Assembly (NCBI GenBank): GCA_033398695.1 | Contig: CM065809.1 | Coordinates: 170,676,501-170,740,500, forward strand | Direction of reading: 5' to 3' | Origin: Orobanche coerulescens | Lineage: Eukaryota; Streptophyta; Magnoliopsida; Lamiales; Orobanchaceae | Length of the DNA: 64,000 nt | Shown here: one piece after another, positions 19,227-28,369 of the stretch | How positions within the stretch are numbered: the first letter of the stretch is position 1 | How the letters are laid out: each line of letters starts with the position of its first letter | Notes under the pieces: generated by a model | Seen by the model: only the letters and a program-made list of their open reading frames with translations | What the model was told of the DNA's origin: nothing | Databases searched by the model: none | Program-made: the position numbers and the translations under genes

Positions 19227-20202
19227 ATACTCCTTTTTTCATACTGCGTAATGTATTACATGCGATCGCCTTTGACTGTTTGCGTGCAATTTTTACGAGT
19301 ACGTGTATATTTGCTTTCGACTTTTTGTTCGTCCGGCCGATTGTCTGAGTGTTGAAAGCATTGACATGTTTTGAATCGGAATTCTTACTTGTAATTTTCG
19401 TCGGACGACCCCGATCGCCCTGCATGTTTTTGAGCGAAGCCGATCGAGTGTGGTTCCTCTTTGTTCGATCGTATTTGAGATTAGCTCGACCTATCCCTGC
19501 CCCCTTGTTTTTGTTCACTTATTGTAAGTAAGGAAACAAAGACTAGTCTGTCTGGCGAGCTATCTTCATTTTGTCGATTCTGAAGAGTCATGTGTGGTTG
19601 GGGTGTTCGATGGACTGATCTCCCCAATCGTGTCTTCGTGTGCGAGGAATATTGAGTATCCCGCGACTCACTTTTTGTGAGGGTCCTCCGTTAGGCTACG
19701 CCTGCCTTGTGTTTAAACGAAAGGCGGGCGATCTCGGTCTGGAGGAGTCCTTGCGCGGAGTGTTGTCGGCTTATTCGACACCACGTCCGCGGCTTGTCAG
19801 CTCTGCTTCCACCTCGGCCTGCCATGAAGATGGCGATCCTCGACGGTGTACGTTGAGACGGGGGTAACGGCTCGTCGCATTGTTCGGGTTCACCATGTTA
19901 GATGATGTACCTTGAGGACGTGCGATCGTGCCTACTGATTATTTTGGAGGGTCCTTCGGCTACGCCGGCCTCGTATTTAAACGAAGGGCGGGCGATCTCG
20001 GCCCAAAGGAACCTTGCATGGGCGAAGCTGTCGGTTCCATCGACCTCCAGGACCATGGCTGCATTAATTTTACCTAGGATCGTCGTGATCAGTGATCGTC
20101 GGCGGTATGCGATATGCCTGGTGGGGCGATCGCCATAATAGATGGGATAGGAAAAAATCTCATTATATTCCTTGTACATCATTGAAATTGAATACAAATT
20201 TA
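19227..20202 (-). other. Tat-B non-coding spacer with two conserved TTTAAACGAA blocks
   Basis: No gene is seen between the passenger gene and the end of pol. Two diverged blocks (about 19675-19760 and 19945-20030) share GAGGGTCC, GGCTACGCC, a TTTAAACGAA core and GGGCGGGCGATCTCGG. Equivalent blocks occur in Tat-A2 (2845-2925, 3050-3130) and one in Tat-A3 (35330-35400), although those elements have lost pol and the passenger gene. The blocks are candidates for a transcript end, an insulator between convergent units, or a packaging signal. Confidence 0.6.
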
Positions 20203-22016
20203 TCACTGGTAGTATTTTTTCAGATGCACGGCGTTCCAGGGGTATTGGTCCGGAGTACCGTCAGGATGTTCCAGTTCGTAGGCTCCTTTAGTTAGCCATC
20301 TGGATACTCTGAAAGGTCCCTCCGATTCGGACCAAAAACGCCTGTGTGGGTTTGGATCTTCTTAAGGACGAGATCGCCCACTTGAAATCTTCTTTCTTTG
20401 ACCTTTGAATTGAAGAACTTCTCTCTCATTTTGTGGATTGTGTTCTTCATTTAAGGTCACCGTCTTTCTTCGAGCATGTCTAGGTCGATTCGTCGGGCTA
20501 CATCGTTGTCGGTCGTCATCTCCTGCTCGGTTCGATGGCTGAGGACGGCGATCTCCGAAGGAATCACCGCTTCTGTTCCGAAGGTAAGGGCGAACGGGGT
20601 TTCGCCGGTTGAATTGCGGGTCGTCGTTCGGTAGGACCACAAAACGTCTGGGAGCTCGCTCGCCCATCGTCCTTGCCTGGACTCGAGTCGTGCTTTGATC
20701 GTGTGTTTGAGGATCTTATTCACTGCCTCTACCTGACCGTTCGTCTGAGGGTGATAGGGCGCTGAGAATAACCTTTTGATCCCCCACTTTTCACAGAATT
20801 GCATGACTTCTAAGCCGTCGAACTGTTTCCCGTTGTCGGAGATGATGGCCTGGGGCAGACCGAATCGGCATACGATGTTTTTCCATATAAACTTGATCAC
20901 TTGCTCTTGGCCGATCTTGTTGAGCGGTTCGGCCTCAGCCCATTTGGTGAAATAATCGACCCCAACGATAGCGAACTTACAGCCCCCTGGAGCCGTCGGC
21001 AAGGTACCTATAAGGTCGATGCGCCATTGCGCAAATGGCCAGGGGCTATACATGGAGGTGAGCTGTTCGGGTGATAGTTTAATGTTGGGGCCCATTATCT
21101 GACATCTATGACACGATCTGGCATAAGCGATCGCATCTTTCCGTAGTGATGGCCATAAAAATCCTTGTCTGGTTGTCTTATAGATGAGGGCTCGCCCGCC
21201 CGCGTGGTTTCCACAAATCCCGTCATAGATCTCAGCTAAAACGAGCCGACCTTCCTCCGGTGTAATACACTTGAGGAGGGGAAGGCTGAAGGCTCGCTTG
21301 TAAAGCCGATCGTCCAATAGGGTATACCTGGTCGCACGAAGCTGGAGTTGGCGAGCTTTATCACGGTCGTCGGGGACCGTTCCGTCCTTTAAGTATTTGA
21401 TGAACGGATTAATCCAATTCTCTTCGGTGATGGCGACCGTGGTAACCAAATTCCTGTCGATCGCCGGCCTTGCTGACTTTGTGATTTGGATATTGGAGAA
21501 GTCGGCTGCCCCATCCGATGATGCTAGCTTGGAAAGAGCATCGGCCTGGGAGTTGTGCTCTCTCGGGACTTGTTCGATTAGTACTTCTTCAAATTTTGTG
21601 CACATTTCGGCGACCAGCTCTTGGTATTTGACCATCTGTTCGCCGCGTGCCTCATATTCTCCCTTGACTTGGTTTACGACCAAAAGGGAGTCCATGAAGA
21701 TATGGAGGCGACGAACATCCAGGGCGAGGGATAGATCAAGCCCGCCTACCAGAGCTTCGTATTCAGCTTCATTGTTGGTCGCACGAAAACCAAACGCACG
21801 GCATTTGTGAAACTCGACCGTCGGGGCTAATGAGGACAATCCACCTTTGCTCTCGCATTGGCGGCCGAGCCATCCACGTATAATTTCGGGCGGAGTCGGC
21901 CGACTGGGTGGTTGTGAGGGAACGTCAATTCCACCACGAAGTCCGCCAGAGCTTGGCCTTTGATCGTCGTGCGAGGAGCGTAAGTGATACCGTATTGGGC
22001 GATCTCCAGCGACCAC
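20203..22016 (-). pseudogene. Tat-B pol, second RNase H and integrase
   Basis: The minus-strand frame 22016-20457 begins in the second (archaeal-type) RNase H: NNEAEYEALVGGL, FMDSLLVVNQ and QADALSKL supply the acidic residues. Integrase follows with a zinc-binding region (GNHAGGRALIYK ... CHRCQ), in which the first histidine of the usual IHEG motif is Tyr (EIYDG). The catalytic core shows WRIDLIGTLP, IISDNGKQFD and HPQTNGQVEAVNK (D, D, E). A frameshift near 20457 separates the C-terminus, which resumes as EGPFRVSRWLTKGAY and ends VHLKKYYQ with a stop at 20203. Two frame changes around 21800-21850 disrupt the start of the second RNase H just after the YVDGS motif. Confidence 0.88.
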
Positions 22017-23278
22017 TTGAGGAGTCGCCCGTTGGTGTCCGGTCGGTGCAGGATTTGTCTTAGAGGTAGAGTTGTTAGGACCTCCACTTGGTGATCGAAG
22101 AAGTAAGCCCTCAGCTTACGTACACTCATGACGAGGGCATAGGCGATCTTCTCCAATGGTGTATACCGTGTCTCAGCGTCGTGGAGCGTCTGGCTAACAT
22201 AGTAGATCGGCAAGTGGGCTTGCCCCTCTGCTCGCACCAGAACGGCACTCAGCGCGACCTCCGAGGCCGCCAAGTAAAGGAATAATTTTTCACCGGGGAT
22301 CGGCTTTGCCAGGATCTGGGGGTTAGATAGATATTCCTTTATCTTGGCGAATGCTATCTGGCTTTCTTTCATCCATGCGAACTTCTTGTTCTTGATGGTC
22401 GCGAAGAAAGGCTTGCTTTTATCGCCGAGCCGTGATATGAAACGGTTGAGGGCGGCTAGACAACCTGTGAGGCGTTGCACCTGCTTGATGTTCCGCGGTT
22501 CCTGCATGTCGAGGATTGCCTGTATCTTGGTGGGGTTCGCCTCGATCCCCCTTTGGCTCACTATGTGCCCCAGGAACTTCCCGGAGCCCACCCCGCAGTT
22601 GCATTTCTTGGGGTTCAGCTTCATGTTAAACTTCTCAAGGATGGCGAACGTCTCGGCGAGATCTTTGAGGTGATCTTCCTTCTTGAGGCTTTTGACTACG
22701 ATATCGTCAATGTAGACCTCCATGGTCTTGCCGATCTGATCGGCGAACATTCTGTTGACTAATCGCTGGTAGGTCGCCCCCGCGTTTTTCAAGCCGAACG
22801 GCATTCTGACCCAAAAGTATATGTCTTTTACGTGGAAAGATGTGTGTTTTATGTCTTCCTCCGCCATTGGGATTTGATGATATCCGGCGAAGGCATCCAT
22901 AAACGACATCATTTCGCAACCTGCCGTGCTATCGACCAGGTGATCGATATGAGGCATCGGGAAGTGATCTTTTGGACATGCCGCGTTGAGGTCGGTGAAG
23001 TCAATGCATAATCTCCAGGAGCCAGTTGGCTTTTTGACGAGCACCGCGTTGGCGACCCACTGTGGTTCGTCTGTGGCTACTCCGATCAATTTGTTGTTGA
23101 GTAACTTCTGGACTTCTATGTCGAGCGCCGCGTATTTCTCGGGACCGAACTTCCTACGCTTCTGGTGAACCGGCTTCATTGCCCGGTCGATCTTCAGATA
23201 ATGGCAGGCGTGTTCGGGACTTATGCCAACCATATCTTGATGCGACCAGGCAAAGACTCCGGTGTTCTTACGTAGCAA
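21827..23278 (-). CDS. Tat-B reverse transcriptase and first RNase H
   Basis: A long open stretch of 483 codons. Reverse transcriptase is seen from VQKLLNNKLIGVATDEPQW through SWRLCIDFTDLN, FMDAFAGYHQI, RMPFGLKNAGATYQR and the catalytic YIDDIVVKS. The first RNase H follows (LYLAASEVALSAVLV, YYVSQTLHDAETRYTPLEK, KGQALADF); its first acidic position is Ser/Glu, in line with the degenerate first RNase H of elements with a second copy. The frame ends at YVDGSAANARAK plus a frameshifted tail. The enzyme would copy the RNA into DNA from the tRNA primer; without intact gag, protease and second RNase H this copy is unlikely to work on its own. Confidence 0.92.
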   Translation of the reverse strand: MLRKNTGVFAWSHQDMVGISPEHACHYLKIDRAMKPVHQKRRKFGPEKYAALDIEVQKLLNNKLIGVATDEPQWVANAVLVKKPTGSWRLCIDFTDLNAACPKDHFPMPHIDHLVDSTAGCEMMSFMDAFAGYHQIPMAEEDIKHTSFHVKDIYFWVRMPFGLKNAGATYQRLVNRMFADQIGKTMEVYIDDIVVKSLKKEDHLKDLAETFAILEKFNMKLNPKKCNCGVGSGKFLGHIVSQRGIEANPTKIQAILDMQEPRNIKQVQRLTGCLAALNRFISRLGDKSKPFFATIKNKKFAWMKESQIAFAKIKEYLSNPQILAKPIPGEKLFLYLAASEVALSAVLVRAEGQAHLPIYYVSQTLHDAETRYTPLEKIAYALVMSVRKLRAYFFDHQVEVLTTLPLRQILHRPDTNGRLLKWSLEIAQYGITYAPRTTIKGQALADFVVELTFPHNHPVGRLRPKLYVDGSAANARAKVDCPH

Positions 23279-23290
23279 GTTGATCAGATC

Positions 23291-24445
23291 CCCCTTTAAT
23301 TCGTGATCGATGCTTGCGCCGATCTATACATCCCGTTCTGGATGATCCGGATCCATCGTAATACTTTCCAACTCTTCGACAGGAACGGTCGCCTCTCGTT
23401 TGGTACGATCTCCGGACTCGGTCCTTGGATCGATGTCGAGGCTTGGATCGAAATCGATCCTTGGCTCGATGTCGTCCGTCAATTGATGAGAGATGGCGTC
23501 CCCTGAGTCGGGTTGGTACGAAGTGTTAGGCTCGTCGATCTCCATGGGTTGATCGTCGGTCGCTTCAATGTTACATATAGTATGGGAAGTATTGAAAGAA
23601 GTAACAACATAGGAGTAATTTAAACATCTCTTTGCCATTAGCTGATCTCCTTTTACAGTACCGACCGTCCCATCGGCAGTGGGGAATTTGATACAGTAAA
23701 AGAAAGATGAGGCGACCGCCTTAAAGGTTTCTAAAAAGGGGCGACCTAGGAACCCATTATAGATGCTGGGCCTATCTATGATTACAAAGCTTAGGTTCCT
23801 AGTAATCCTAACCTTGGGATCATAAAAGCATACTAGCTCAACGGAGAGCTTGATCCTCCGTAGGCTTGGGTGTGTTGTCGCCGAACCCTTGGAGCACGGT
23901 GTCGAAAGGCTTGATGAATTTGATTAGGTTGCCGAGTTGGTCTAGGCGGATTTGAATATGATGTTGCGAAACTCCCATTGTCGACCAAAGACGCGATCGA
24001 CCGTCTTCCCAAGGATGCAAGCGGAGATCACTAGTGCATCCTCTTTGGGACATTGCACTCCCTCCCTGTCCTTGTTGGAAAAGGTGATGAGCGCGTCTCT
24101 AGAGATGGTCGGCTCCGGAGGTACTACAACATGGACTTCGGCGAAAGCCCTCAGCTCGGCTTTTCGCTTTCTGTTTGACAGGGTGGAAACCGGGGAAAGG
24201 CCCCCGAGGCTCCCACCTCCTGCTTGGAGTAGGTTGATCCGACCGCCAGGGTTGATCGGAGGGATCGACTTATCAGAGTACTCCGGCTCATGCTCGATCC
24301 TGGCGATCGTATTGGGAGGAATTCTTTCGCTTGGTCGGCGCTCGCGCCCTCCGGCTCTTTCCGTCCTGGGTTCTGGCTTGGTGATCAAATTGTCCAGTTT
24401 GCCTTCCTCAAGCGATCGCGAGGCGTCACGAGGAGGTCGCGGCAT
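23291..24445 (-). pseudogene. Tat-B protease region, frameshifted
   Basis: The frame 24445-23942 carries the conserved lead-in to Tat protease: NRKRKAELRAF, then ITFSNKDREGVQCPKEDALVISA. Just where the active site (VDNGS-type) is expected, near 23965-23985, the reading slips: the residues are present in another frame for a few codons and the first frame resumes as NIIFKSA. Downstream parts (GFGDN near 23880, FLGRPFLETFKAVASS near 23715-23760, VKGDQLMAKRC near 23630-23655) sit in changed frames. An acidic linker (PRIDFDPSLDIDPRTES) leads to reverse transcriptase. Inactive as read. Confidence 0.75.
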
Positions 24446-25951
24446 TGGCTAGTGTTGTGGCCGGGACTCTTATGATAGGCACAGAATTTGCTACGGTCTA
24501 GGTGACCGTGGTCCCTTATTGGCTTTGGCTTGGAAAGCCACTCGCGACCCTTGATCGCGTTGAAGATGTGGGCCGGAGATAAGTTGAGGTTGTGAAGAAG
24601 GTGGACCTCTACATCCTCGAAGGCTTTGAACTCGCCAGGCGGCTTGGCGACCGCCTTTCTGGGCTTGGCGGCCGCCTTCTTCTGGACATGGGAAGGTGCT
24701 TTTCCTTCTTCGGACTGTCCCTCGTCCAAGCGGAGTGAGAGCATCTTCTGCCTGGCCAGAAAATCGGCGGCTCGGCGGCAGCTGTATAGGTCGGAGGAAA
24801 ATCCTTTGTGAGGTGCTGAACATGGGCGGCGTCGTGGAATCCGTTCAGATCGCGTGGTGAGCGATCTCGTCGCTGACGGGCTCACCGGTGAGGACTATCT
24901 CGTCCACCCGGTCGATGTAATCCTCATCCGATTCGTCCTTTCCCTGCCTGATTTTCATCATGCGGTGGGGACCTTCCGGGCGAGCGACTTTGGCGGCGAA
25001 GTACGACGTGAAGTCGTTCGCCAGCTTCTCAAAGCAATTGATTGAGCGAGATGGTAGTGAGGTGTACCACCTGTGGGCGATATCGCCCAGAGTTAACGAG
25101 AACATACGACATTTCGTCGCATCTGAAGCTCCGCATCCGGTCATGTAGATCCGGAATTTGCTTAAGTGGGTTCCCGGATCCGATCTCCCCTCATATAGAG
25201 GCGTTTGTGGAGGGTTGATCGTTGATTGGACTGGGGCGATCTCGATCTGGACCGCGAGTGGTTCATTTAGCCCAGCGATCGGTCTCCTGACACCTGCCCC
25301 AATCTCTAGGAGCGTCTTTATCTCGTCGAGCTGGCGCTTCATGGCGGCGATCGCTGTTGCCTGACTGCTCGCCGATTGGCTCTCAGAATGCGAACCAAGG
25401 CGATCGTGTACTGATCCCCTAGCTCCGTGGTGAATGACGAGCTCCCTGCCAGTGGGTTCCTTCCTTGGGCGAGCAGGGGCTCGCTGACCGACCTGTCTCT
25501 TGGGAGTCGGATATGCCGAACTCCTGGTAAAGGATTCAGATACCGATGTCTCCCGGATGGGGCCTGAGTGCCCAGGTCGCCATGAGGGATCGCTCCCTAG
25601 GCGGCTGAAGACGGAATCGTCCCGTCTTACGAGAGCCTTCCCTTGCGGCTCGGGGCTTTCTGTTGATTTCTCAACATAGATCCCCTTGAGCTTCCGTTTG
25701 CTTGCCCGGCGGTTAGCTGACGGGGTGATGGTGGGCGTATCGCGGGCCCTCTGCCGTTCCCTGAGGATGGCTATAGCCTCCTCAATCATTCGATGTCCGG
25801 CGATCGAGTGAGAGGCTAGAACCGTCCCTCGGGGCGGGAGTGAGCCTAGCATCGCCACGGTCGCCTTCCGCCGTGGTGGGATTCGGTCCTCGCCGGAATA
25901 AGATTTCCGCAGATCTCGAGTGGCCCTCTTGGAGGTTGTTCTTGATGTCAT
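24385..25951 (-). pseudogene. Tat-B gag, frameshifted before its zinc knuckle
   Basis: The ATG at 25951 opens 368 codons: a basic N-terminus, Ser/Arg-rich linkers, then the core with FRIYMTGCGASDATKCRMFSL, IAHRWYTSLPSRSINCF and SDEDYIDRVDEIV. The frame stops at 24845 in SDEIAHHAI. The remainder continues in another frame (24885-24385) with a Lys/Ala/Pro-rich stretch and the knuckle CAYHKSPGHNTSQC near 24443-24487 (C-x2-H-x4-H-x4-C, the usual Tat form). A further slip follows at about 24430. Gag would form the particle and bind RNA; homology to Tat-A2 gag runs through the core. Confidence 0.85.
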
Positions 25952-26059
25952 TTTACGAAGGTTTTTCTATTGAAGAACAGTGAGTGTTTCTTCAAGTATA
26001 TGTCCAGAGAACAGTGAGTGTTCTTCGAGACGGTAGGAATAAAAATGAAGGTTTAGAAC

Positions 26060-26079
26060 CCCCTTCCTCTAGCGCCAAT
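26060..26079 (-). other. Tat-B primer binding site
   Basis: Minus-strand AATTGGCGCTAGAGGAAGGG follows the 5' LTR and matches the Tat-A sites. Two repeats of a GAACAGTGAGTGTT(T)CTTC motif lie just upstream of gag (about 25975-26025) and recur in Tat-A2 (about 4680-4725). Confidence 0.7.
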
Positions 26080-27007
26080 TGTTGTTACCCAAAATATTAT
26101 CCGGAGATAGTATTGCTGGAATGATCGAATAACAAACAAATGCGAGAACACTTCCGTGAGAAAATAGATAACACAAGATTTGCCGGGGTTGTTAATCCCG
26201 GGCTTGAATGCTCTCGCGAGATGTTATTAATAAATATCTTGAGTACAAATATTAATGTTAGAATCTAATACAAGGAGTGTAAAGACTTCTAGTTATCTAG
26301 GCTTTAGAGCGCGTAGATTGCTGGAAGAACCAGATAGATGAATCTGTGAGTTCTTGCTTGGGATATATGATGAATGTGTATGAATATCACTATGATTGTG
26401 TTAGTGGTTGCCAAAAGAGCCTTTGATTCTCTCTTTGGTGTGTATTTTGCACTTAATTCGTAGTAGAATTCGCCCCTCTTTTGGCCGCAACAGTGAGCCC
26501 TCTATTTATAGGGGACAAGGTAGTTGGGATCCCTCAGGCGATCGCGGGCGATCGCCGTTTTCTATATTAAAATAAACGGCCAATCATCCCGTCACGTGGG
26601 CCTGTTCCCTTGAGGTCCGAGGTTGCAGTTGGAGGCCAGCTGGGTGAACCAATGGGAAGCCAGCACGCGTTGCGACGGCGGCCTTGTCGGTAGGTGTGGT
26701 AGGTGACAGGCTGGGGTCAATGATCCTATCTGTCGGTATCCTTTGAAGATCCGCGGGTGGGCCACCGTCTAATATTCGGTCTACGACGACTTTGACGGAT
26801 GCTGGATCCACACGTGGCATGAGACGATCGCCTCTGGTCCGTTTATGAAAGACAATCGTCAAATAACAAAAGACGATCGCTGGGTATCAAAAGACGATCG
26901 CCGCATTGTGCCGAACTCTAGGCGTTTGTCCTGAGTATGTCTTCCATGGTTGGCTTCTTTGGAAGGTCGCCGATCGCCTATCGTGGCGAATTAATCGCCG
27001 CACAACA
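26080..27007 (-). repeat. Tat-B 5' LTR
   Basis: 928 bp, paired with 14972-15936. The two differ by the 35-bp gap near 26676 and a limited number of substitutions, so the insertion is fairly recent relative to its damaged coding region. The TATA box (minus strand) is at 26510-26503. Confidence 0.9.
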
Positions 27008-27260
27008 GAGTTGATGTGGTGTTTGATAATGCGTGTGTACGTATATGACTTCATTGCAGTGTATTGCGGTTTTGACATGATGTGATGTTAGTTGTTACTC
27101 CTTTGAAAGGAGGTTGCGATGCTTAATGTTGTTTCGTTTCATAATCGATTATTGTTGTGTGCTTGTTATACGTGATGTGCCTCCGGGTAGGATTGTTGAA
27201 TCTCCGGGATCCATACTTGCTAGTATGGGTCGGGCGAGACCATAGGGTTATCCAATCCGG

Positions 27261-27391
27261 GTATGTCTTGCGGGGACTCCGAGGTTCGTGGCTTGTTAGC
27301 CCGATGCCGGGATAACTAGTGGGGCTATCATCGGGTATGTCTTGCGGGGACTCCGAGGTTCGTGGCTTGTTAGCCCGATGCCGGGATAACT
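27261..27391 (+). repeat. 74-bp tandem duplication in the Tek-2 5' LTR
   Basis: The unit beginning GTATGTCTTGCGGGGACTCC occurs at 27261 and 27335. The Tek-2 3' LTR has it once (near 32579), so copy number differs between the two LTRs of one element. Confidence 0.85.
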
Positions 27392-27408
27392 TATGGTTGT
27401 GATTTGTG

Positions 27409-27590
27409 TGTGATTTGTTTAGCTAGCTAGCTCGGGAGGGTCCTTCGAGGCCTCGATGGGATTTGTGGCTTCGTCCCGGTCCTAGGCGATGCATGTGTGT
27501 GATTTGTTTAGCTAGCCAGCTCGGGAGGGTCCTTCGAGGCCTCGAGTGGGATTTGTGGCTTCGTCCCAGTCCTAGGCGATGCGCGTGCGC
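27409..27590 (+). repeat. 89-bp tandem duplication in the Tek-2 5' LTR
   Basis: Two copies of a unit with TGATTTGTTTAGCTAGC and GAGGGTCCTTCGAGGCCT, offset by 89 bp. The 3' LTR also has two (32653-32830), and Tek-1 has a single related unit (7737-7815). Confidence 0.8.
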
Positions 27591-27948
27591 GATTATGTTT
27601 TGTTGATTTTTATGTCCATCGAGGACACGTGATGTTGGGCTCTGGCCCTGTGAATTGTTGTCGGTTTTCTATTTGCGAAAACAAAACCTTTGGGCTGTGA
27701 CCCTGTTGAATTTTAGAAAGATATGGATTTGATAATCCTAATTTGATTTCTATTAAAACTCCCGAGGGTATTTTAAACCATCTTGCAAACCATTCTCGTT
27801 ATTTGTGATCTTTCGGATTTGGAAAGTTTTACTCAAAATTTTCCCTCGGGAAGTACTTTTAGTTACTTTTGGATTTTTGAGGATTCCTGGTTATTGTTAT
27901 TCGTAGAATGTGAATTTTATGGCTCGTATTTTTGCACTTGTATTTGCA

Positions 27949-27996
27949 CTAGCAAAACAGTGGAGTTTTGCTAACCCCCGAGTATTCGGGGGGTGG
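27949..27996 (+). other. Conserved double hairpin in the Tek-2 5' LTR
   Basis: Same TAGCAAAAC/GTTTTGCTA and CCCCCGA/TCGGGGG stems as in Tek-1 at 8181-8228. Confidence 0.75.
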
Positions 27997-28357
27997 ATGT
28001 CTATTTTTGCATTCAGGTTTTGGAGCATAACACAGGGTCGGCACGAAGGATGATGAAAGATGAACGATACTAATCACACGAGGATCCGTTGAGGTCGTAT
28101 TGGTCTAGTTGTATTTTCTTTTCCGCTGCAGTATCTTTTCCCCGTTGTACGGGAGTTTATTGTATTTTGACCCCAGCGTGGGTATGTGTTTGTAATTGAG
28201 TTGTATATTTTTATTGAAAGACCAAATCGGTCTACTGAGTCATTTTAGCCTTGAAGGCATTGTCGAGATGTTAAATGTTGTTACCAGCCTGGTAGATCCT
28301 CGAGGAGAGGGTCTACGGCGTGTAATATCCCTGAGTGGATTGGGGGTGTTACATAAA

Positions 28358-28369
28358 TGGTATCAGAGC
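28358..28369 (+). other. Tek-2 primer binding site (tRNA-iMet)
   Basis: TGGTATCAGAGC four bases after the 5' LTR end at 28353. Confidence 0.9.

Larger units (their letters stand above)
14972..27007 (-). mobile_element. Tat-B, 12-kb Tat-lineage Ty3/gypsy element with an antisense passenger gene
   Basis: A complete element flanked by GAGTT (14967-14971 and 27008-27012). The Tek-2 3' LTR holds the uninterrupted target near 32331 (TTTGGAGTTGATGTGG). On the minus strand the order is 5' LTR, primer site, gag (25951 downward), protease, reverse transcriptase, RNase H, a second RNase H, integrase (to about 20203), a non-coding spacer, a plus-strand gene lying antisense (16438-19130), polypurine tract and 3' LTR. 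Two RNase H domains define the Tat lineage. Gag, protease and the second RNase H are frameshifted, so it is not autonomous now. Confidence 0.93.
27008..28353 (+). repeat. Tek-2 5' LTR, last fragment
   Basis: It continues the LTR from the Tat-B insertion point and matches 32332-33598. It contains two tandem duplications (27261-27391 and 27409-27590), the double hairpin at 27949-27996, TTTTTGCATTCAGG, and the end GGGGGTGTTACA. Confidence 0.87.
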
